62,228 nucleotides of DNA from Planctomycetota bacterium (GTDB lineage Bacteria > Planctomycetota > UBA1135 > UBA2386): assembly GCA_020848735.1 (NCBI GenBank), contig JADLHO010000010.1, forward strand, positions 1 to 62,228, given 5' to 3'. Below the pieces are notes generated by a model, which was not told the origin of the DNA, ran no database searches, and saw only the letters and a program-made list of their open reading frames with translations. Of this stretch, positions 51,174 through 59,040 are shown one piece after another. How positions within the stretch are numbered: the stretch's first letter is position 1; each line of letters starts with the position of its first letter. The position numbers and the translations under genes are program-made.

Positions 51174-53237
51174 ATGTTCAGCGACCTCCTCCGCGATCGG
51201 ATGGACCTCTGCATGCTCGTGCTCGCCACGGGCCTGGCGGTGGTGACGGTGTTCCGCCTGCTCGGACGCTGGAATCCGGAGCCATCGACACGGCGCGCGG
51301 TGGGCCTGCTCGTGGTGTTCGTCCTCGTGGGGGCGGGCGTGCTCGCGGAGTTCGCGGGGCAGCGCGAGGCCCGACGCATCGCGCAGATGCTGATGAGCTT
51401 CGCTCCCACCTACGCGCGGGAGATGGAGCAGCTCGGCATCGAGCGCGTGGGTCTCACGACTCCGGCCGAGGACCCGACCTATCTGGGCCTGATCGAGGCC
51501 CAGAAGCGCTGGCTTTCGGCCAATCGCAGCGCGAACGACATCTACACGTTCATCCGCGACGCGCAGGGCCAGACCCGACTGCTGATCGACAGCGAGACGG
51601 ACTACGACCACGACGGGGACTTCGACGAGGACCGCGAGGCGCGCACTCCGATCGGCGAGCCCTACGACGAGCTCGACGAGCAACTGGTCGAGGCGTTCCA
51701 CGGGGCCACCGTGTTCGCCCCGGAACCCGTCACGGATCGTTGGGGTACCTGGGTCAGTGCGTTCGCACCGCTCCACGCCGCCGATGGCCGGCTGATCGGC
51801 GTGCTGGGCGTCGACTACGACGCGGCGACGATGGTGGAGGCCATCGCCACGCGCCGCATCGTCGTGCTCTCCATGGGGGGGTTCCTCGTCCTCGTCGTGC
51901 TCGCGGCGGGGGCGGTGGTCATGGTCGTGCGCGGTGAGCTGAAGCGTCGGCTGGTGGCGCAGGCGATGCTCGAGGAGAAGACCTCCGCGCTCGAACGCAG
52001 CAACGAGGAGCTCGCGGCCAAGGGGCGCGCCCTCGAGGAGGCGAATGCGGCGGCGACGGCGGCGACGGTCGCGAAGACCGAGTTCCTCGCGAACATGAGC
52101 CACGAGATCCGCACGCCGATGACCGCGATCCTCGGCTTCGCGGACGTCCTGCTCGAGGAGGACCAGTCGCCGGAGCAACGCGTGCGTTGCGTGCAGACCA
52201 TCCAGCGCAGCGGGCAGCACCTGCTGACGATCCTCAACGACATCCTCGACCTCTCGAAGATCGAGGCCGGGCGGCTCGAGATCCACCGCGTGCCCTGCGC
52301 GATCGTCGGACTGCTCGACGAGACGCTGCAGATGATGCGGGCGCGTGCCGACACGAAGGGTGTCACGCTCGTGCTCGACGCTGCCCCGGAGGTCCCGCGG
52401 CTGGTGCACTGCGACCCGACACGGCTGCGGCAGGTGCTCGTGAACCTGCTGGGCAACGCGGTGAAGTTCACCGAGCAGGGCAAGGTCACGCTCCGTGCGC
52501 AGGTCGACGGCGTGGGCGCAGCCCGCACGCTGCGGCTCGCTGTGGAAGACACGGGGATCGGCATGACCGCCGAGCAGATGGCGCGGCTCTTCAAGCCGTT
52601 CAGCCAGGTGGACTCCAGCACCACGCGTCACTACGGCGGCACGGGGCTCGGCCTGTCCATCTCGCTGCGCCTCGTGCAGATGATGGGGGGGACGATCGAG
52701 GTCAAGAGCGAACACGCGCGCGGCAGCGCGTTCACGGTGTCGCTGCCGATCGACGTCGAGGTCGATGGCTCGGGCGGCGGTGGCGCCACCCAACGGAACG
52801 GGAGTGCCTCGACGCGCACGCAGCTCGACGGCCGCGTGTTGGTCGTCGAGGACGGACTCGACAACCAGAAGCTCATCTCGCTCGTGCTGCGCAAGGCGGG
52901 CGTCGAGTTCGAGGTCGTCGGGAATGGTCGCGCCGCGGTCGAACGTCTCTCGCAGTCGACCGGTGCGCCGATCGACGTCGTCTTCATGGACATGATGATG
53001 CCGGTGATGGACGGCTACGAGGCCACGCGGGCCCTGCGTGCCGCCGGCTTCCAGCGGCCGATCGTCGCGCTGACGGCGCACGCGATCGAGGGCGAGCGCG
53101 AGCGCTGCTTCGCGGCCGGGTGCGATGCGTTCGTCACGAAGCCGATCGATCGCACGGAGCTGCTCGGCGTGCTCGGCCGCTGGCTCGCGACGCGCGCGGC
53201 GATCCAGGGCGGCGGTGCGGGCGGCAACGCGTCCTGA
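51174..53237 (+). CDS. hybrid sensor histidine kinase
   Basis: ATG 51174. Two hydrophobic segments (~12-30, ~44-62) and a third (~225-248) frame an extracytoplasmic sensor (~65-222) resembling a Cache-type domain. The sensor holds an Asp-rich loop, DYDHDGDFDEDRE, like a calcium loop. A coiled linker (~255-300) is followed by HisKA with H310 (NMSHEIRTPMTAILGF), HATPase_c (NLLGNAVKFTEQGKV, VEDTGIGM, HYGGTGLGLSI) and a receiver domain with D606 (VVFMDMMMPVMDGYE). A phosphorelay to an Hpt protein or to another regulator is expected; no partner is adjacent. The tRNA-Arg follows 57 bp downstream. Confidence 0.92.
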   Translation: MFSDLLRDRMDLCMLVLATGLAVVTVFRLLGRWNPEPSTRRAVGLLVVFVLVGAGVLAEFAGQREARRIAQMLMSFAPTYAREMEQLGIERVGLTTPAEDPTYLGLIEAQKRWLSANRSANDIYTFIRDAQGQTRLLIDSETDYDHDGDFDEDREARTPIGEPYDELDEQLVEAFHGATVFAPEPVTDRWGTWVSAFAPLHAADGRLIGVLGVDYDAATMVEAIATRRIVVLSMGGFLVLVVLAAGAVVMVVRGELKRRLVAQAMLEEKTSALERSNEELAAKGRALEEANAAATAATVAKTEFLANMSHEIRTPMTAILGFADVLLEEDQSPEQRVRCVQTIQRSGQHLLTILNDILDLSKIEAGRLEIHRVPCAIVGLLDETLQMMRARADTKGVTLVLDAAPEVPRLVHCDPTRLRQVLVNLLGNAVKFTEQGKVTLRAQVDGVGAARTLRLAVEDTGIGMTAEQMARLFKPFSQVDSSTTRHYGGTGLGLSISLRLVQMMGGTIEVKSEHARGSAFTVSLPIDVEVDGSGGGGATQRNGSASTRTQLDGRVLVVEDGLDNQKLISLVLRKAGVEFEVVGNGRAAVERLSQSTGAPIDVVFMDMMMPVMDGYEATRALRAAGFQRPIVALTAHAIEGERERCFAAGCDAFVTKPIDRTELLGVLGRWLATRAAIQGGGAGGNAS

Positions 53238-53294
53238 GCGTGCGCGGGCCGAGGCTTGCGCCGTGACCCCCGCGCCGCGATCCTGCGCGGCCTC

Positions 53295-53368
53295 GCGCCC
53301 GTAGCTCAATTGGATAGAGCATCAGACTTCGGATCTGAGGGTTGCAGGTTCAAGTCCTGCCGGGCGTG
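53295..53368 (+). tRNA. tRNA-Arg (anticodon TCG)
   Basis: A full cloverleaf can be drawn. The acceptor stem pairs 53295-53301 with 53361-53367 (one G-U pair at the end). The D-arm is gctc...gagc. The anticodon arm is tcaga/tctga around loop cttcgga, with anticodon tcg at 53329-53331. The variable loop has 5 nt, and the T-arm is gcagg-ttcaagt-cctgc. Discriminator g at 53368; CCA is not encoded. It reads CGA arginine codons. Confidence 0.97.
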
Positions 53369-53383
53369 TTCGGTCCACGCGCC

Positions 53384-54373
53384 ATGCTGGAGTCCACGAT
53401 GCCGGAGTCCACGCTGCCGAAGCCCACGCCGTCGAAGCCCACGCCGTCGAAGCTCACGCTGCCGAAGCTCACGGCCCTGCTGTCCTGTGTCGCGTTGGCG
53501 CTCGCCATCGCGCCGCTCGTCGCGCAGGAGCCCGGCACCTCGGCGGCGGTCGCAGCAGCAGCCGACCGCGAGCTGCGCGTGGTCACCTACAACATCCGCT
53601 ACGGCTCCGCGACGGACGGGCTCGACCGGTGGGAGCTCCGTGGTCCGCGGCTGATCGCGACGATCGACGGACTCGCCGGGGATCTCGTCGCGCTGCAGGA
53701 GGCCGAGGCTTTCCAGGTGCGCGAGCTGCTCACCGCGCTGCCGCGCTACGCGGCGCTCGGCGTGCATCGCGACGACGGCCGCACGCGCGGCGAGTCGTGC
53801 ACGATCCTCTACGACCGCGCGCGCTTCGCCGTCGCCGAGTCCGCGACGTTCTGGCTCAGCGAGACACCCGAGCGCGTCGCCTCGAAGAGCTGGGACGCCG
53901 CGCTGCCGCGCATCTGCACCTGGGCACGCTTCGTCGAACTCGACGGCGGTCGCGCGTGCTACGTCTTCAACGTGCACCTCGACCACCGCGGCCAGGACTC
54001 GCGCGTCGCGAGCACGCGGCTCGTGCGCGAGCGCATGCGCGCCGTCGTGACGAGGGTGGGCTTCGAGGCGCCCGCCGTGCTGCTCGGCGACTTCAACGCC
54101 GGCGAGGACAACCCCGCGTTCACGAGCCTGTTCGCGCAGGCGCCCGAGGATCCGCTCCAGCTCGTCGACAGCTACCGCGCGATCCACCCCTCCGACCTCG
54201 CCGGGACCTTCAACGGCTTCGATCCCGAGAGCGATGGTGGTTCGCGGAAGATCGATCACCTCCTCGTGACGCGCGGGCTCGCGGTCCGCGGCGCCGGCAT
54301 CGATCGCCGGTTGATCGACGGGCGGCAGCCCTCCGACCACTTCGCGGTCTGGGCGAGCCTGGCCTGGGACTGA
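53384..54373 (+). CDS. exported endonuclease/exonuclease/phosphatase-fold protein with N-terminal pentapeptide repeat
   Basis: EEP (DNase I-like) domain with LRVVTYNIRYG, LVALQEAEAFQVRELL, VFNVHLDHRGQDSRVAST, VLLGDFNAGEDNPAF and the terminal SDHFAVWASL. All metal and catalytic positions are present. Translation from ATG 53384 gives six tandem copies of a 5-residue repeat (residues 2-31, pattern [SPL]-[EK]-[SPL]-T-x) before the hydrophobic signal segment (LLSCVALALAIAPLVAQ). ATG 53399, one repeat in, is an alternative start. The open frame continues upstream into the tRNA, but starts there are excluded. It is probably exported; the substrate is unknown. Confidence 0.85.
   Translation: MLESTMPESTLPKPTPSKPTPSKLTLPKLTALLSCVALALAIAPLVAQEPGTSAAVAAAADRELRVVTYNIRYGSATDGLDRWELRGPRLIATIDGLAGDLVALQEAEAFQVRELLTALPRYAALGVHRDDGRTRGESCTILYDRARFAVAESATFWLSETPERVASKSWDAALPRICTWARFVELDGGRACYVFNVHLDHRGQDSRVASTRLVRERMRAVVTRVGFEAPAVLLGDFNAGEDNPAFTSLFAQAPEDPLQLVDSYRAIHPSDLAGTFNGFDPESDGGSRKIDHLLVTRGLAVRGAGIDRRLIDGRQPSDHFAVWASLAWD
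53387..53476 (+). repeat. six degenerate tandem copies of a 15-bp unit
   Basis: Units of pattern yckRAGyycACGcyg start at 53387, 53402, 53417, 53432, 53447 and 53462. They encode the pentapeptide repeat in the EEP protein's N-region. The middle copies (tcgaagcccacgccg and neighbours) are nearly identical. Confidence 0.75.
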
Positions 54374-54375
54374 GC

Positions 54376-54405
54376 CTCGGCGCGGGCATCAGCCCGCGAG
54401 CCGAG
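54376..54405 (+). terminator. strong hairpin after the EEP gene
   Basis: ctcggc+gcgggc pairs with gcccgc+gccgag around an atca loop (one ga bulge), 3 bp after the stop codon. Probable terminator of the plus-strand gene. Confidence 0.65.
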
Positions 54406-54437
54406 CGACGTTCCAAGGCCCGCGATGGTCCTTGCGG

Positions 54438-54462
54438 GCGGGGGAGGTCGAGCCTCCCCCGC
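54438..54462. terminator. GC-rich hairpin between convergent genes
   Basis: The 10-base arms gcgggggagg and cctcccccgc flank a 5-nt loop. It lies between the two convergent stops and could serve the methyltransferase transcript on the minus strand. Confidence 0.55.
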
Positions 54463-54505
54463 ATCGGCCGCGACACGCGGCACGCGCGACCTCGGGACTC
54501 GTCGA

Positions 54506-55714
54506 TCAACCGTCGCGCGCGGCGAGCAGCGGATCGAGCGCCTGCGACGTGATGCCGTAGAAGGCCCGGAACTCGTCGATGGCGCGCCGTCGTGCGGGAT
54601 CCGCGAAGGGGGCCCGTGCGCGGACACCGGCGAGGAGCAGGTTGCGCGGCGTGTGGTCGGAGCCGACGAACTCGATCGCCTTGGTGCGATAGCCGGCCCA
54701 CTCGAGCACCAGGAGACGGAGGCCGTCGGTGACCCATTCGGCCATCCGCTCGGCCATCGCGCCGTGACGCAGCACGCCCTCGAGCGGAGCAGGCAGACCG
54801 AGTTGCGGGCGCAGCTCCTGGTGGCAGCAGGGCGAGACCGCGATCAAGGTGGCCCCGCATTCGATGCCGCGGCGGATCGCGTGATCGGTCGCGGTGTTGC
54901 ACGCGTGCAGTGCGATCCAGGCGTCCACCCGCGGCAGGACGGCCGGCAGGACGTCGGGCTCGGCGATGTCGCCCGCGACGAAGCTCAGTCCCTCGGCGCC
55001 GAGTCGGACGGCCGCAGCGTTCGCGGTCGCGACCAGCTCGGGCCTCAGCTCGACGCCGAGGACGCGGGTCGTCCGCCGCAGCACGCGGTGGAGGAGATGC
55101 CATGCCGCGAAACTGAGGTGCCCCTTGCCGCAACCCGCTTCGACGACGGTGAGCGGGGTCTCCGGCGCCGACTCCGCCGCGTCCCATCCGCAGTCGCGCG
55201 CGAGGTGATGCAGCACCTCGACGAAGCGCGTGATCTGCTGGCGCTTGCTGCCCATGCCCGGCGCCGTCTGGCCGCGCGCATCGAGGATGCCGAGCGCGAG
55301 GAGCCAGTCGTTCGCCTCGGCACCCAGCACATGCTGCTTCTTCGCGTCGTGCGCGCGGTCCGGGGCCTGAGCGGTCTTCGCCGCGTGCGCGACGAGGCGC
55401 GGGCGATCACGGCGATCGAACTGCAGCTGCCAGTCGCCGCTCGTCGTCGACAGCCAGGCCGAGCGCCATGGCGCACCGAGTTCGCCGCGGATCTGCGCGA
55501 GTCCCTGGGCGAGCGGCAGGTTCTGCGTCGTGTCGCGCCGGGTCTCGCGGCGCGTGAACGAGAGCTGCGCGGCGCCGCCGAGCCGGATGAGGCGCACCAG
55601 GACGCGCTCGGGTCCTGCAGTGCCCGCGCGCGGGGAGCTGAGTCGGAGTTCGACGAAGCGATCCTCGGCGCAGCTCGCATCGACGAGTGCGAGGAAGCGC
55701 TCGATCGGCGACAC
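54506..55714 (-). CDS. class I SAM-dependent methyltransferase (TRM13/METTL25-like pattern)
   Basis: The C-terminal Rossmann domain has SAM motif I TVVEAGCGKGHLSFAAWHLL, then VLGVELRPELVATAN, IALHACNTATDHAI and VSPCCHQELRPQLGLP, a pattern shared with the TRM13/METTL25-type group. The ~150-residue N-terminal domain is less conserved (ERVLVRLIRLGGAAQLSFTRRE). I chose GTG 55714 (SPIERFLALVD). An ATG at 55840 is in frame but adds 42 Pro/Arg-rich residues and coincides with the probable -10 box of the divergent kinase gene. The substrate is unknown; RNA is suggested by the family pattern. Confidence 0.75.
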   Translation of the reverse strand: MSPIERFLALVDASCAEDRFVELRLSSPRAGTAGPERVLVRLIRLGGAAQLSFTRRETRRDTTQNLPLAQGLAQIRGELGAPWRSAWLSTTSGDWQLQFDRRDRPRLVAHAAKTAQAPDRAHDAKKQHVLGAEANDWLLALGILDARGQTAPGMGSKRQQITRFVEVLHHLARDCGWDAAESAPETPLTVVEAGCGKGHLSFAAWHLLHRVLRRTTRVLGVELRPELVATANAAAVRLGAEGLSFVAGDIAEPDVLPAVLPRVDAWIALHACNTATDHAIRRGIECGATLIAVSPCCHQELRPQLGLPAPLEGVLRHGAMAERMAEWVTDGLRLLVLEWAGYRTKAIEFVGSDHTPRNLLLAGVRARAPFADPARRRAIDEFRAFYGITSQALDPLLAARDG

Positions 55715-55834
55715 GGGCAGCGCCCGTGCGTCGGGGCTCGCGGGTCTCGGGTGGGTCAAGGGCGGCGTCGGCGGACGGCGATCATGCGAGCGAGCTTCAT
55801 ACACCTGCGACTGCGGATCGCCGCCATGCCTCGC

Positions 55835-55840
55835 TAACAT
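55835..55840 (+). promoter_or_regulatory. candidate -10 element for the PAS kinase operon (TAACAT)
   Basis: CTCGCTAACATCCG lies 41 bp before ATG 55882. It closely matches the box before the RRM gene (GTCGCTAGCATCCG). Confidence 0.42.
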
Positions 55841-55881
55841 CCGGCGGTTCTCCTGCAGGTCGCGCTCCCGGCGACTCCGCG

Positions 55882-57369
55882 ATGCACTTCCATCAACTCG
55901 CGAACTCGTTGCTCGACGGGCTGCTCGACGCCGTCGTGACGATCGACTTCGCCGGGCGCATCCTCTACGTCAACGCGGCGTTCTGCGGGATGTTCGGCTA
56001 CGCGAGCGAGGAGGTGCTGGGGCACAACGTGCGTCTGCTCATGCCGGAGCCGCACCGCTCGGCTCACGACGGGCACCTGCGGCGCTACCGCGAGACGGGC
56101 AAGACCACGATCCTCGGCCGGCGTCGCACCTTCCCCGCGCTGCGGAAGGACGGCAGCCCGTTCGCGGTCGAGATCTCGATCGCGCGCCTCGACGGACTCC
56201 TCGAGCAGCCGGTCTTCGTCGGCACCCTGCGTGACGTCACGGAGCGCGAGCGCCTCGTCGGCGCGCTCGCCGAGGGCGCGCGCCGCCTCCGCGCGATCTT
56301 CGACCAGGAGTTCTGCTACGTCGCACTCCTCTCGCCGGACGGTCGCGTGCTCGACGTGAACCGCTCGCTGCTCGAACTGGCGGGAGCGGTGCGCGATGCG
56401 GCCGTCGGTGGCGAGTACGTCGCGACGCTCTGGCCGGGCGTGACCGCCACGACCGCGGCGCGCATGCGCACCGCTCTCGGGTGCGTCGCCGGAGGTCGGC
56501 TCGACCGCTTCGAGTTCGAATTCGCCTCTCGCGAGAAGGTGCGCCATGTCGTGGATCTGTCGTTCAAGCCGATCCTCGGCGAGGACGGCGAGGTCGAGTT
56601 CCTCATCACCGAAGGCCGGGATCTCACGCATCTGCGCCTCTTCCAGGAGCGGGAGCGCGCGATGCTGCGCTCGCTCGCCGAGATCGGCGAGTCGGCGTCG
56701 CTCCTGGCCCACGAGATCAAGGAGCCGATCACCGCGACGCATCTCGCCTTGCGCGCGGTGGCCAGCAAGCTCGGCGGCGACGAACGCGCCGCGCTCGAAG
56801 AGCTCGTGACGCGCCTGCGCAAGCTCGAGGCCACGATGCGCCGCACGCTCTCCTTCGCGCGTCCGCTGGATCTCGAGCTCGCGATGGTCGAGCTGCCCGT
56901 GCTCGTCGCCCGCGCGCTGGGCGAACTGCGGGCGGAGAGCGACGCCCGCGGCGCGAAGATCGAGTGCGTGTTCGCACCGGGGCTGCCGCAGGTGACCGTC
57001 GACGCGCAGTACGTCACCGAGGCGATCACCAACCTCGTGCGCAACGCGATCGAGGCGATCGCCACGGGTGGGCGCATCCGCGTCACCTGCTCACGTGGAG
57101 CCGCGGACACCGTCGCCGTCGCGGTCGAGGACGACGGACCGGGCATCTCGCCGGTGGTGCGTGCGGGTTTGTTCCAGCCGTTCGTCTCCGGCAAGCAGTC
57201 GGGCACCGGCCTCGGGCTCGCGTTGTGCCGCAAGATCGTCCGTCAGCATGGCGGTGCGATCGATGCCGCCGACGGTGCGCTCGGCGGCGCGCGGTTCACG
57301 ATGACCTTGCCGATCTCCTGCGCGACGCCCACGACGTTCGACCCGGGCGACGAGGGCGGGAGCGCATGA
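55882..57369 (+). CDS. PAS-domain sensor histidine kinase
   Basis: ATG 55882 (MHFHQLANSLLDGLLDAVVT). A first PAS domain (~8-125: AVVTIDFAGRILYVNAAFCGMFGY, FVGTLRDVTERERL) is followed by a second (~135-255: VALLSPDGRVLDVNRSLLELAG). The HisKA-like helix carries H277 (SLLAHEIKEPITATHLAL), then comes HATPase_c (ITNLVRNAIEAIATGG, VEDDGPGISP, SGTGLGLALCRKIV). No membrane segment, so it is a cytoplasmic sensor; FixL-like architecture, but no haem ligand could be assigned. It overlaps the response-regulator gene by ATGA, forming a two-component pair. Confidence 0.92.
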   Translation: MHFHQLANSLLDGLLDAVVTIDFAGRILYVNAAFCGMFGYASEEVLGHNVRLLMPEPHRSAHDGHLRRYRETGKTTILGRRRTFPALRKDGSPFAVEISIARLDGLLEQPVFVGTLRDVTERERLVGALAEGARRLRAIFDQEFCYVALLSPDGRVLDVNRSLLELAGAVRDAAVGGEYVATLWPGVTATTAARMRTALGCVAGGRLDRFEFEFASREKVRHVVDLSFKPILGEDGEVEFLITEGRDLTHLRLFQERERAMLRSLAEIGESASLLAHEIKEPITATHLALRAVASKLGGDERAALEELVTRLRKLEATMRRTLSFARPLDLELAMVELPVLVARALGELRAESDARGAKIECVFAPGLPQVTVDAQYVTEAITNLVRNAIEAIATGGRIRVTCSRGAADTVAVAVEDDGPGISPVVRAGLFQPFVSGKQSGTGLGLALCRKIVRQHGGAIDAADGALGGARFTMTLPISCATPTTFDPGDEGGSA

Positions 57370-58028
57370 ACGCCGTGTCCCTGCGCGTCTACCTGGTCGA
57401 CGACCAGACGATGATCCGCGCGGCGCTCCGCAGCCTGCTGGGGGATGGCCCGGACCTCGAGATCGTGGGTGACAGCGGGGATGCCCGTGCGGCGGTCGAC
57501 GAGATCGGCGCGTTGCGTCCCGACGTCGTGCTGCTCGACATCTCGATGCCCGGGCTGTCGGGGCTCGATGCGCTGCCGATGATCCGGAAGGTCGCGCCGG
57601 ACGCACGGGTCATCATGCTGACGCATCACGAAGGCCATGCGTTCGTCGAGCAGGCGTTGCGGTTGGGTGCCGATGGCTACGTGTCGAAGGACTCGGAACC
57701 CGAGGAGCTACGGCTGGCGATCGACGCCGTGCGGCGCGGAGCGCCCTACATCTGTCCGAACGTCACCGCCGGACTCGTGCGAGGCATCCGTGCGGCGACG
57801 CGCGGGCCGGTCGCCCCCGGCCCGAGTCTCGCGGCCTTGACCGCTCGCGAGCGCGAGGTCTTCCAGCTCGTGGCGATCGGCAAGAGCAACAAGGAGATCG
57901 CGAAGACGCTCGAGATCAGCCTGGGCACGGTGAAGAAGCACCGCGAGAACCTCCAACGCAAGCTCGCGTGCAGCTCCGCGGCCGAGCTCGCACGCCTGGC
58001 GATCCGCGAGGGTCTGCTCGACGGCTGA
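57366..58028 (+). CDS. NarL/FixJ-family response regulator
   Basis: Receiver domain (residues ~7-122) with D12, D13, phospho-acceptor D58 (VVLLDISMPGLSG) and K at YVSKDSEPEEL. A LuxR-type helix-turn-helix follows (LTAREREVFQLVAIGKSNKE, IAKTLEISLGTVKKHRENL). It is the cognate partner of the PAS kinase through the 4-bp overlap. Candidate binding sites lie in the 193-bp region downstream, before the sigma factor gene. Confidence 0.95.
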   Translation: MNAVSLRVYLVDDQTMIRAALRSLLGDGPDLEIVGDSGDARAAVDEIGALRPDVVLLDISMPGLSGLDALPMIRKVAPDARVIMLTHHEGHAFVEQALRLGADGYVSKDSEPEELRLAIDAVRRGAPYICPNVTAGLVRGIRAATRGPVAPGPSLAALTAREREVFQLVAIGKSNKEIAKTLEISLGTVKKHRENLQRKLACSSAAELARLAIREGLLDG

Positions 58029-58033
58029 GGAGA

Positions 58034-58053
58034 CCTACGCACGAGTGCGTAGG
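58034..58053. promoter_or_regulatory. palindrome CCTACGCAC-GA-GTGCGTAGG, terminator or operator
   Basis: A perfect 9-bp inverted repeat with a 2-bp centre, 6 bp after the response-regulator stop. It could end that transcript. The same core (CTACGCAC) recurs at 58134-58141, and a near match (CTGCGCACTG) lies at 58111-58120, so an operator for the regulator is also possible. Confidence 0.5.
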
Positions 58054-58128
58054 CAGCACCCTGCAGACGGCCCATGACGCGGCTCCCGGCGCGCGCGGCG
58101 CGGATCCCGGCTGCGCACTGATTCCCGA

Positions 58129-58146
58129 CCCGACTACGCACTCGGG
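58129..58146. promoter_or_regulatory. second CTACGCAC site, flanked by a 5-bp inverted repeat
   Basis: CTACGCAC (58134-58141) is framed by cccga and tcggg. It lies about 33 bp upstream of the putative -10 of the sigma factor gene, a usual place for an activator site. Confidence 0.35.
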
Positions 58147-58173
58147 CCGGGTTCGCCATCGACCCTGCGTCGC

Positions 58174-58179
58174 TACGGT
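58174..58179 (+). promoter_or_regulatory. candidate -10 element for the sigma factor gene (TACGGT)
   Basis: GTCGCTACGGT shares the GTCGCTANNNT form seen upstream of the RRM gene. No -35 match was found. Confidence 0.35.
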
Positions 58180-58221
58180 GCGAGACGTCGATCGGGTGAC
58201 CAAGACGTCAGGAGCACCGGC

Positions 58222-59016
58222 ATGACAGCCTCGAAAGAGACTCGTGTGGATGGGACTCGGGACCCCGCGAGCCGCACGCGGCGCGCGCCCGACGTGAGCG
58301 ACGTGCACCGCGCCGCGCCGCCTGGCGAGGTGGACCTGCCGGGTCCCGTGCATCCGCTGAGCCATGCGGTCGTCGAGCAGCCGCCCGCGCGGCCGTTGCG
58401 CGATGCGAGCGACGACGAGCTCGTCGCGATGATCGTCCGCGGTGAGGCCGACGCCGGCATCGCCGGTCTGCACGCCCGCTACGCCAGGCGGCTGACCGCC
58501 TTCGTCCGCGGCATGGTCGGTGACGTGCACCTCGCGGCGGACATCACGCAGGAGGTCTTCGCGAAGCTCCTGACCAAGGCGGCGACCTATCACCCGGGGA
58601 CGCAGTTCCGTGCGTGGCTCCTGCAGGTCACGCGCAACCACGCGCTCACCGTGTTGCGGGCGTTGAGGCACCGGCCGCGTGCGCTGTCGGGTCTCGAGGG
58701 CATCGAGCCCGAGGAGGTGCTGGCCGAACTTCCGGATCCGCACGAGGACCACGCGCGCGAGGAGCAGGAACTCATGGAGGCGCTGCACGGTGCCGTCGAT
58801 CGCCTGCCCGAGAGCTACCGCGTCGCGTTCAACCTCTGCGTTCGCGACGGCGCGTCCTATGCGGACGCCGCCAGGTCGCTCGGCATCCCGACGGGCACCG
58901 TGGGCATCCGCATCATGCGCGCGCGCCAGCGGCTCTTCGCGGCGTTGTGCAAGCACTTCGGCCGCGTGCGCCGACCGCCGGCCTGCTGCCAGGATCTCGC
59001 GCGGAACGCCAGCTGA
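58222..59016 (+). CDS. ECF-like RNA polymerase sigma factor
   Basis: Sigma region 2 at ~72-140 (VAMIVRGEADAGIAGLHARY, VHLAADITQEVFAKLL, FRAWLLQVTRNHALTVLR) and region 4 at ~195-250 (LPESYRVAFNLCVRDGASYA, SLGIPTGTVGIRIMRARQRL). Region 3 is absent, as in ECF factors. About 65 extra N-terminal residues are Pro/Ala-rich and lack a known fold. An AGGAG ribosome-binding site (58210-58214) 7 bp before the ATG supports this start. No anti-sigma gene is adjacent, so control may be transcriptional through the preceding response regulator. Confidence 0.9.
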   Translation: MTASKETRVDGTRDPASRTRRAPDVSDVHRAAPPGEVDLPGPVHPLSHAVVEQPPARPLRDASDDELVAMIVRGEADAGIAGLHARYARRLTAFVRGMVGDVHLAADITQEVFAKLLTKAATYHPGTQFRAWLLQVTRNHALTVLRALRHRPRALSGLEGIEPEEVLAELPDPHEDHAREEQELMEALHGAVDRLPESYRVAFNLCVRDGASYADAARSLGIPTGTVGIRIMRARQRLFAALCKHFGRVRRPPACCQDLARNAS

Positions 59017-59040
59017 GCGCACTCGCGACCGGCGTGGGGC

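Noticed and set aside
53295..53368. tRNA-Arg as an integration site for a mobile element
   Set aside because: No integrase gene and no second copy of the tRNA 3' end were seen in the window.
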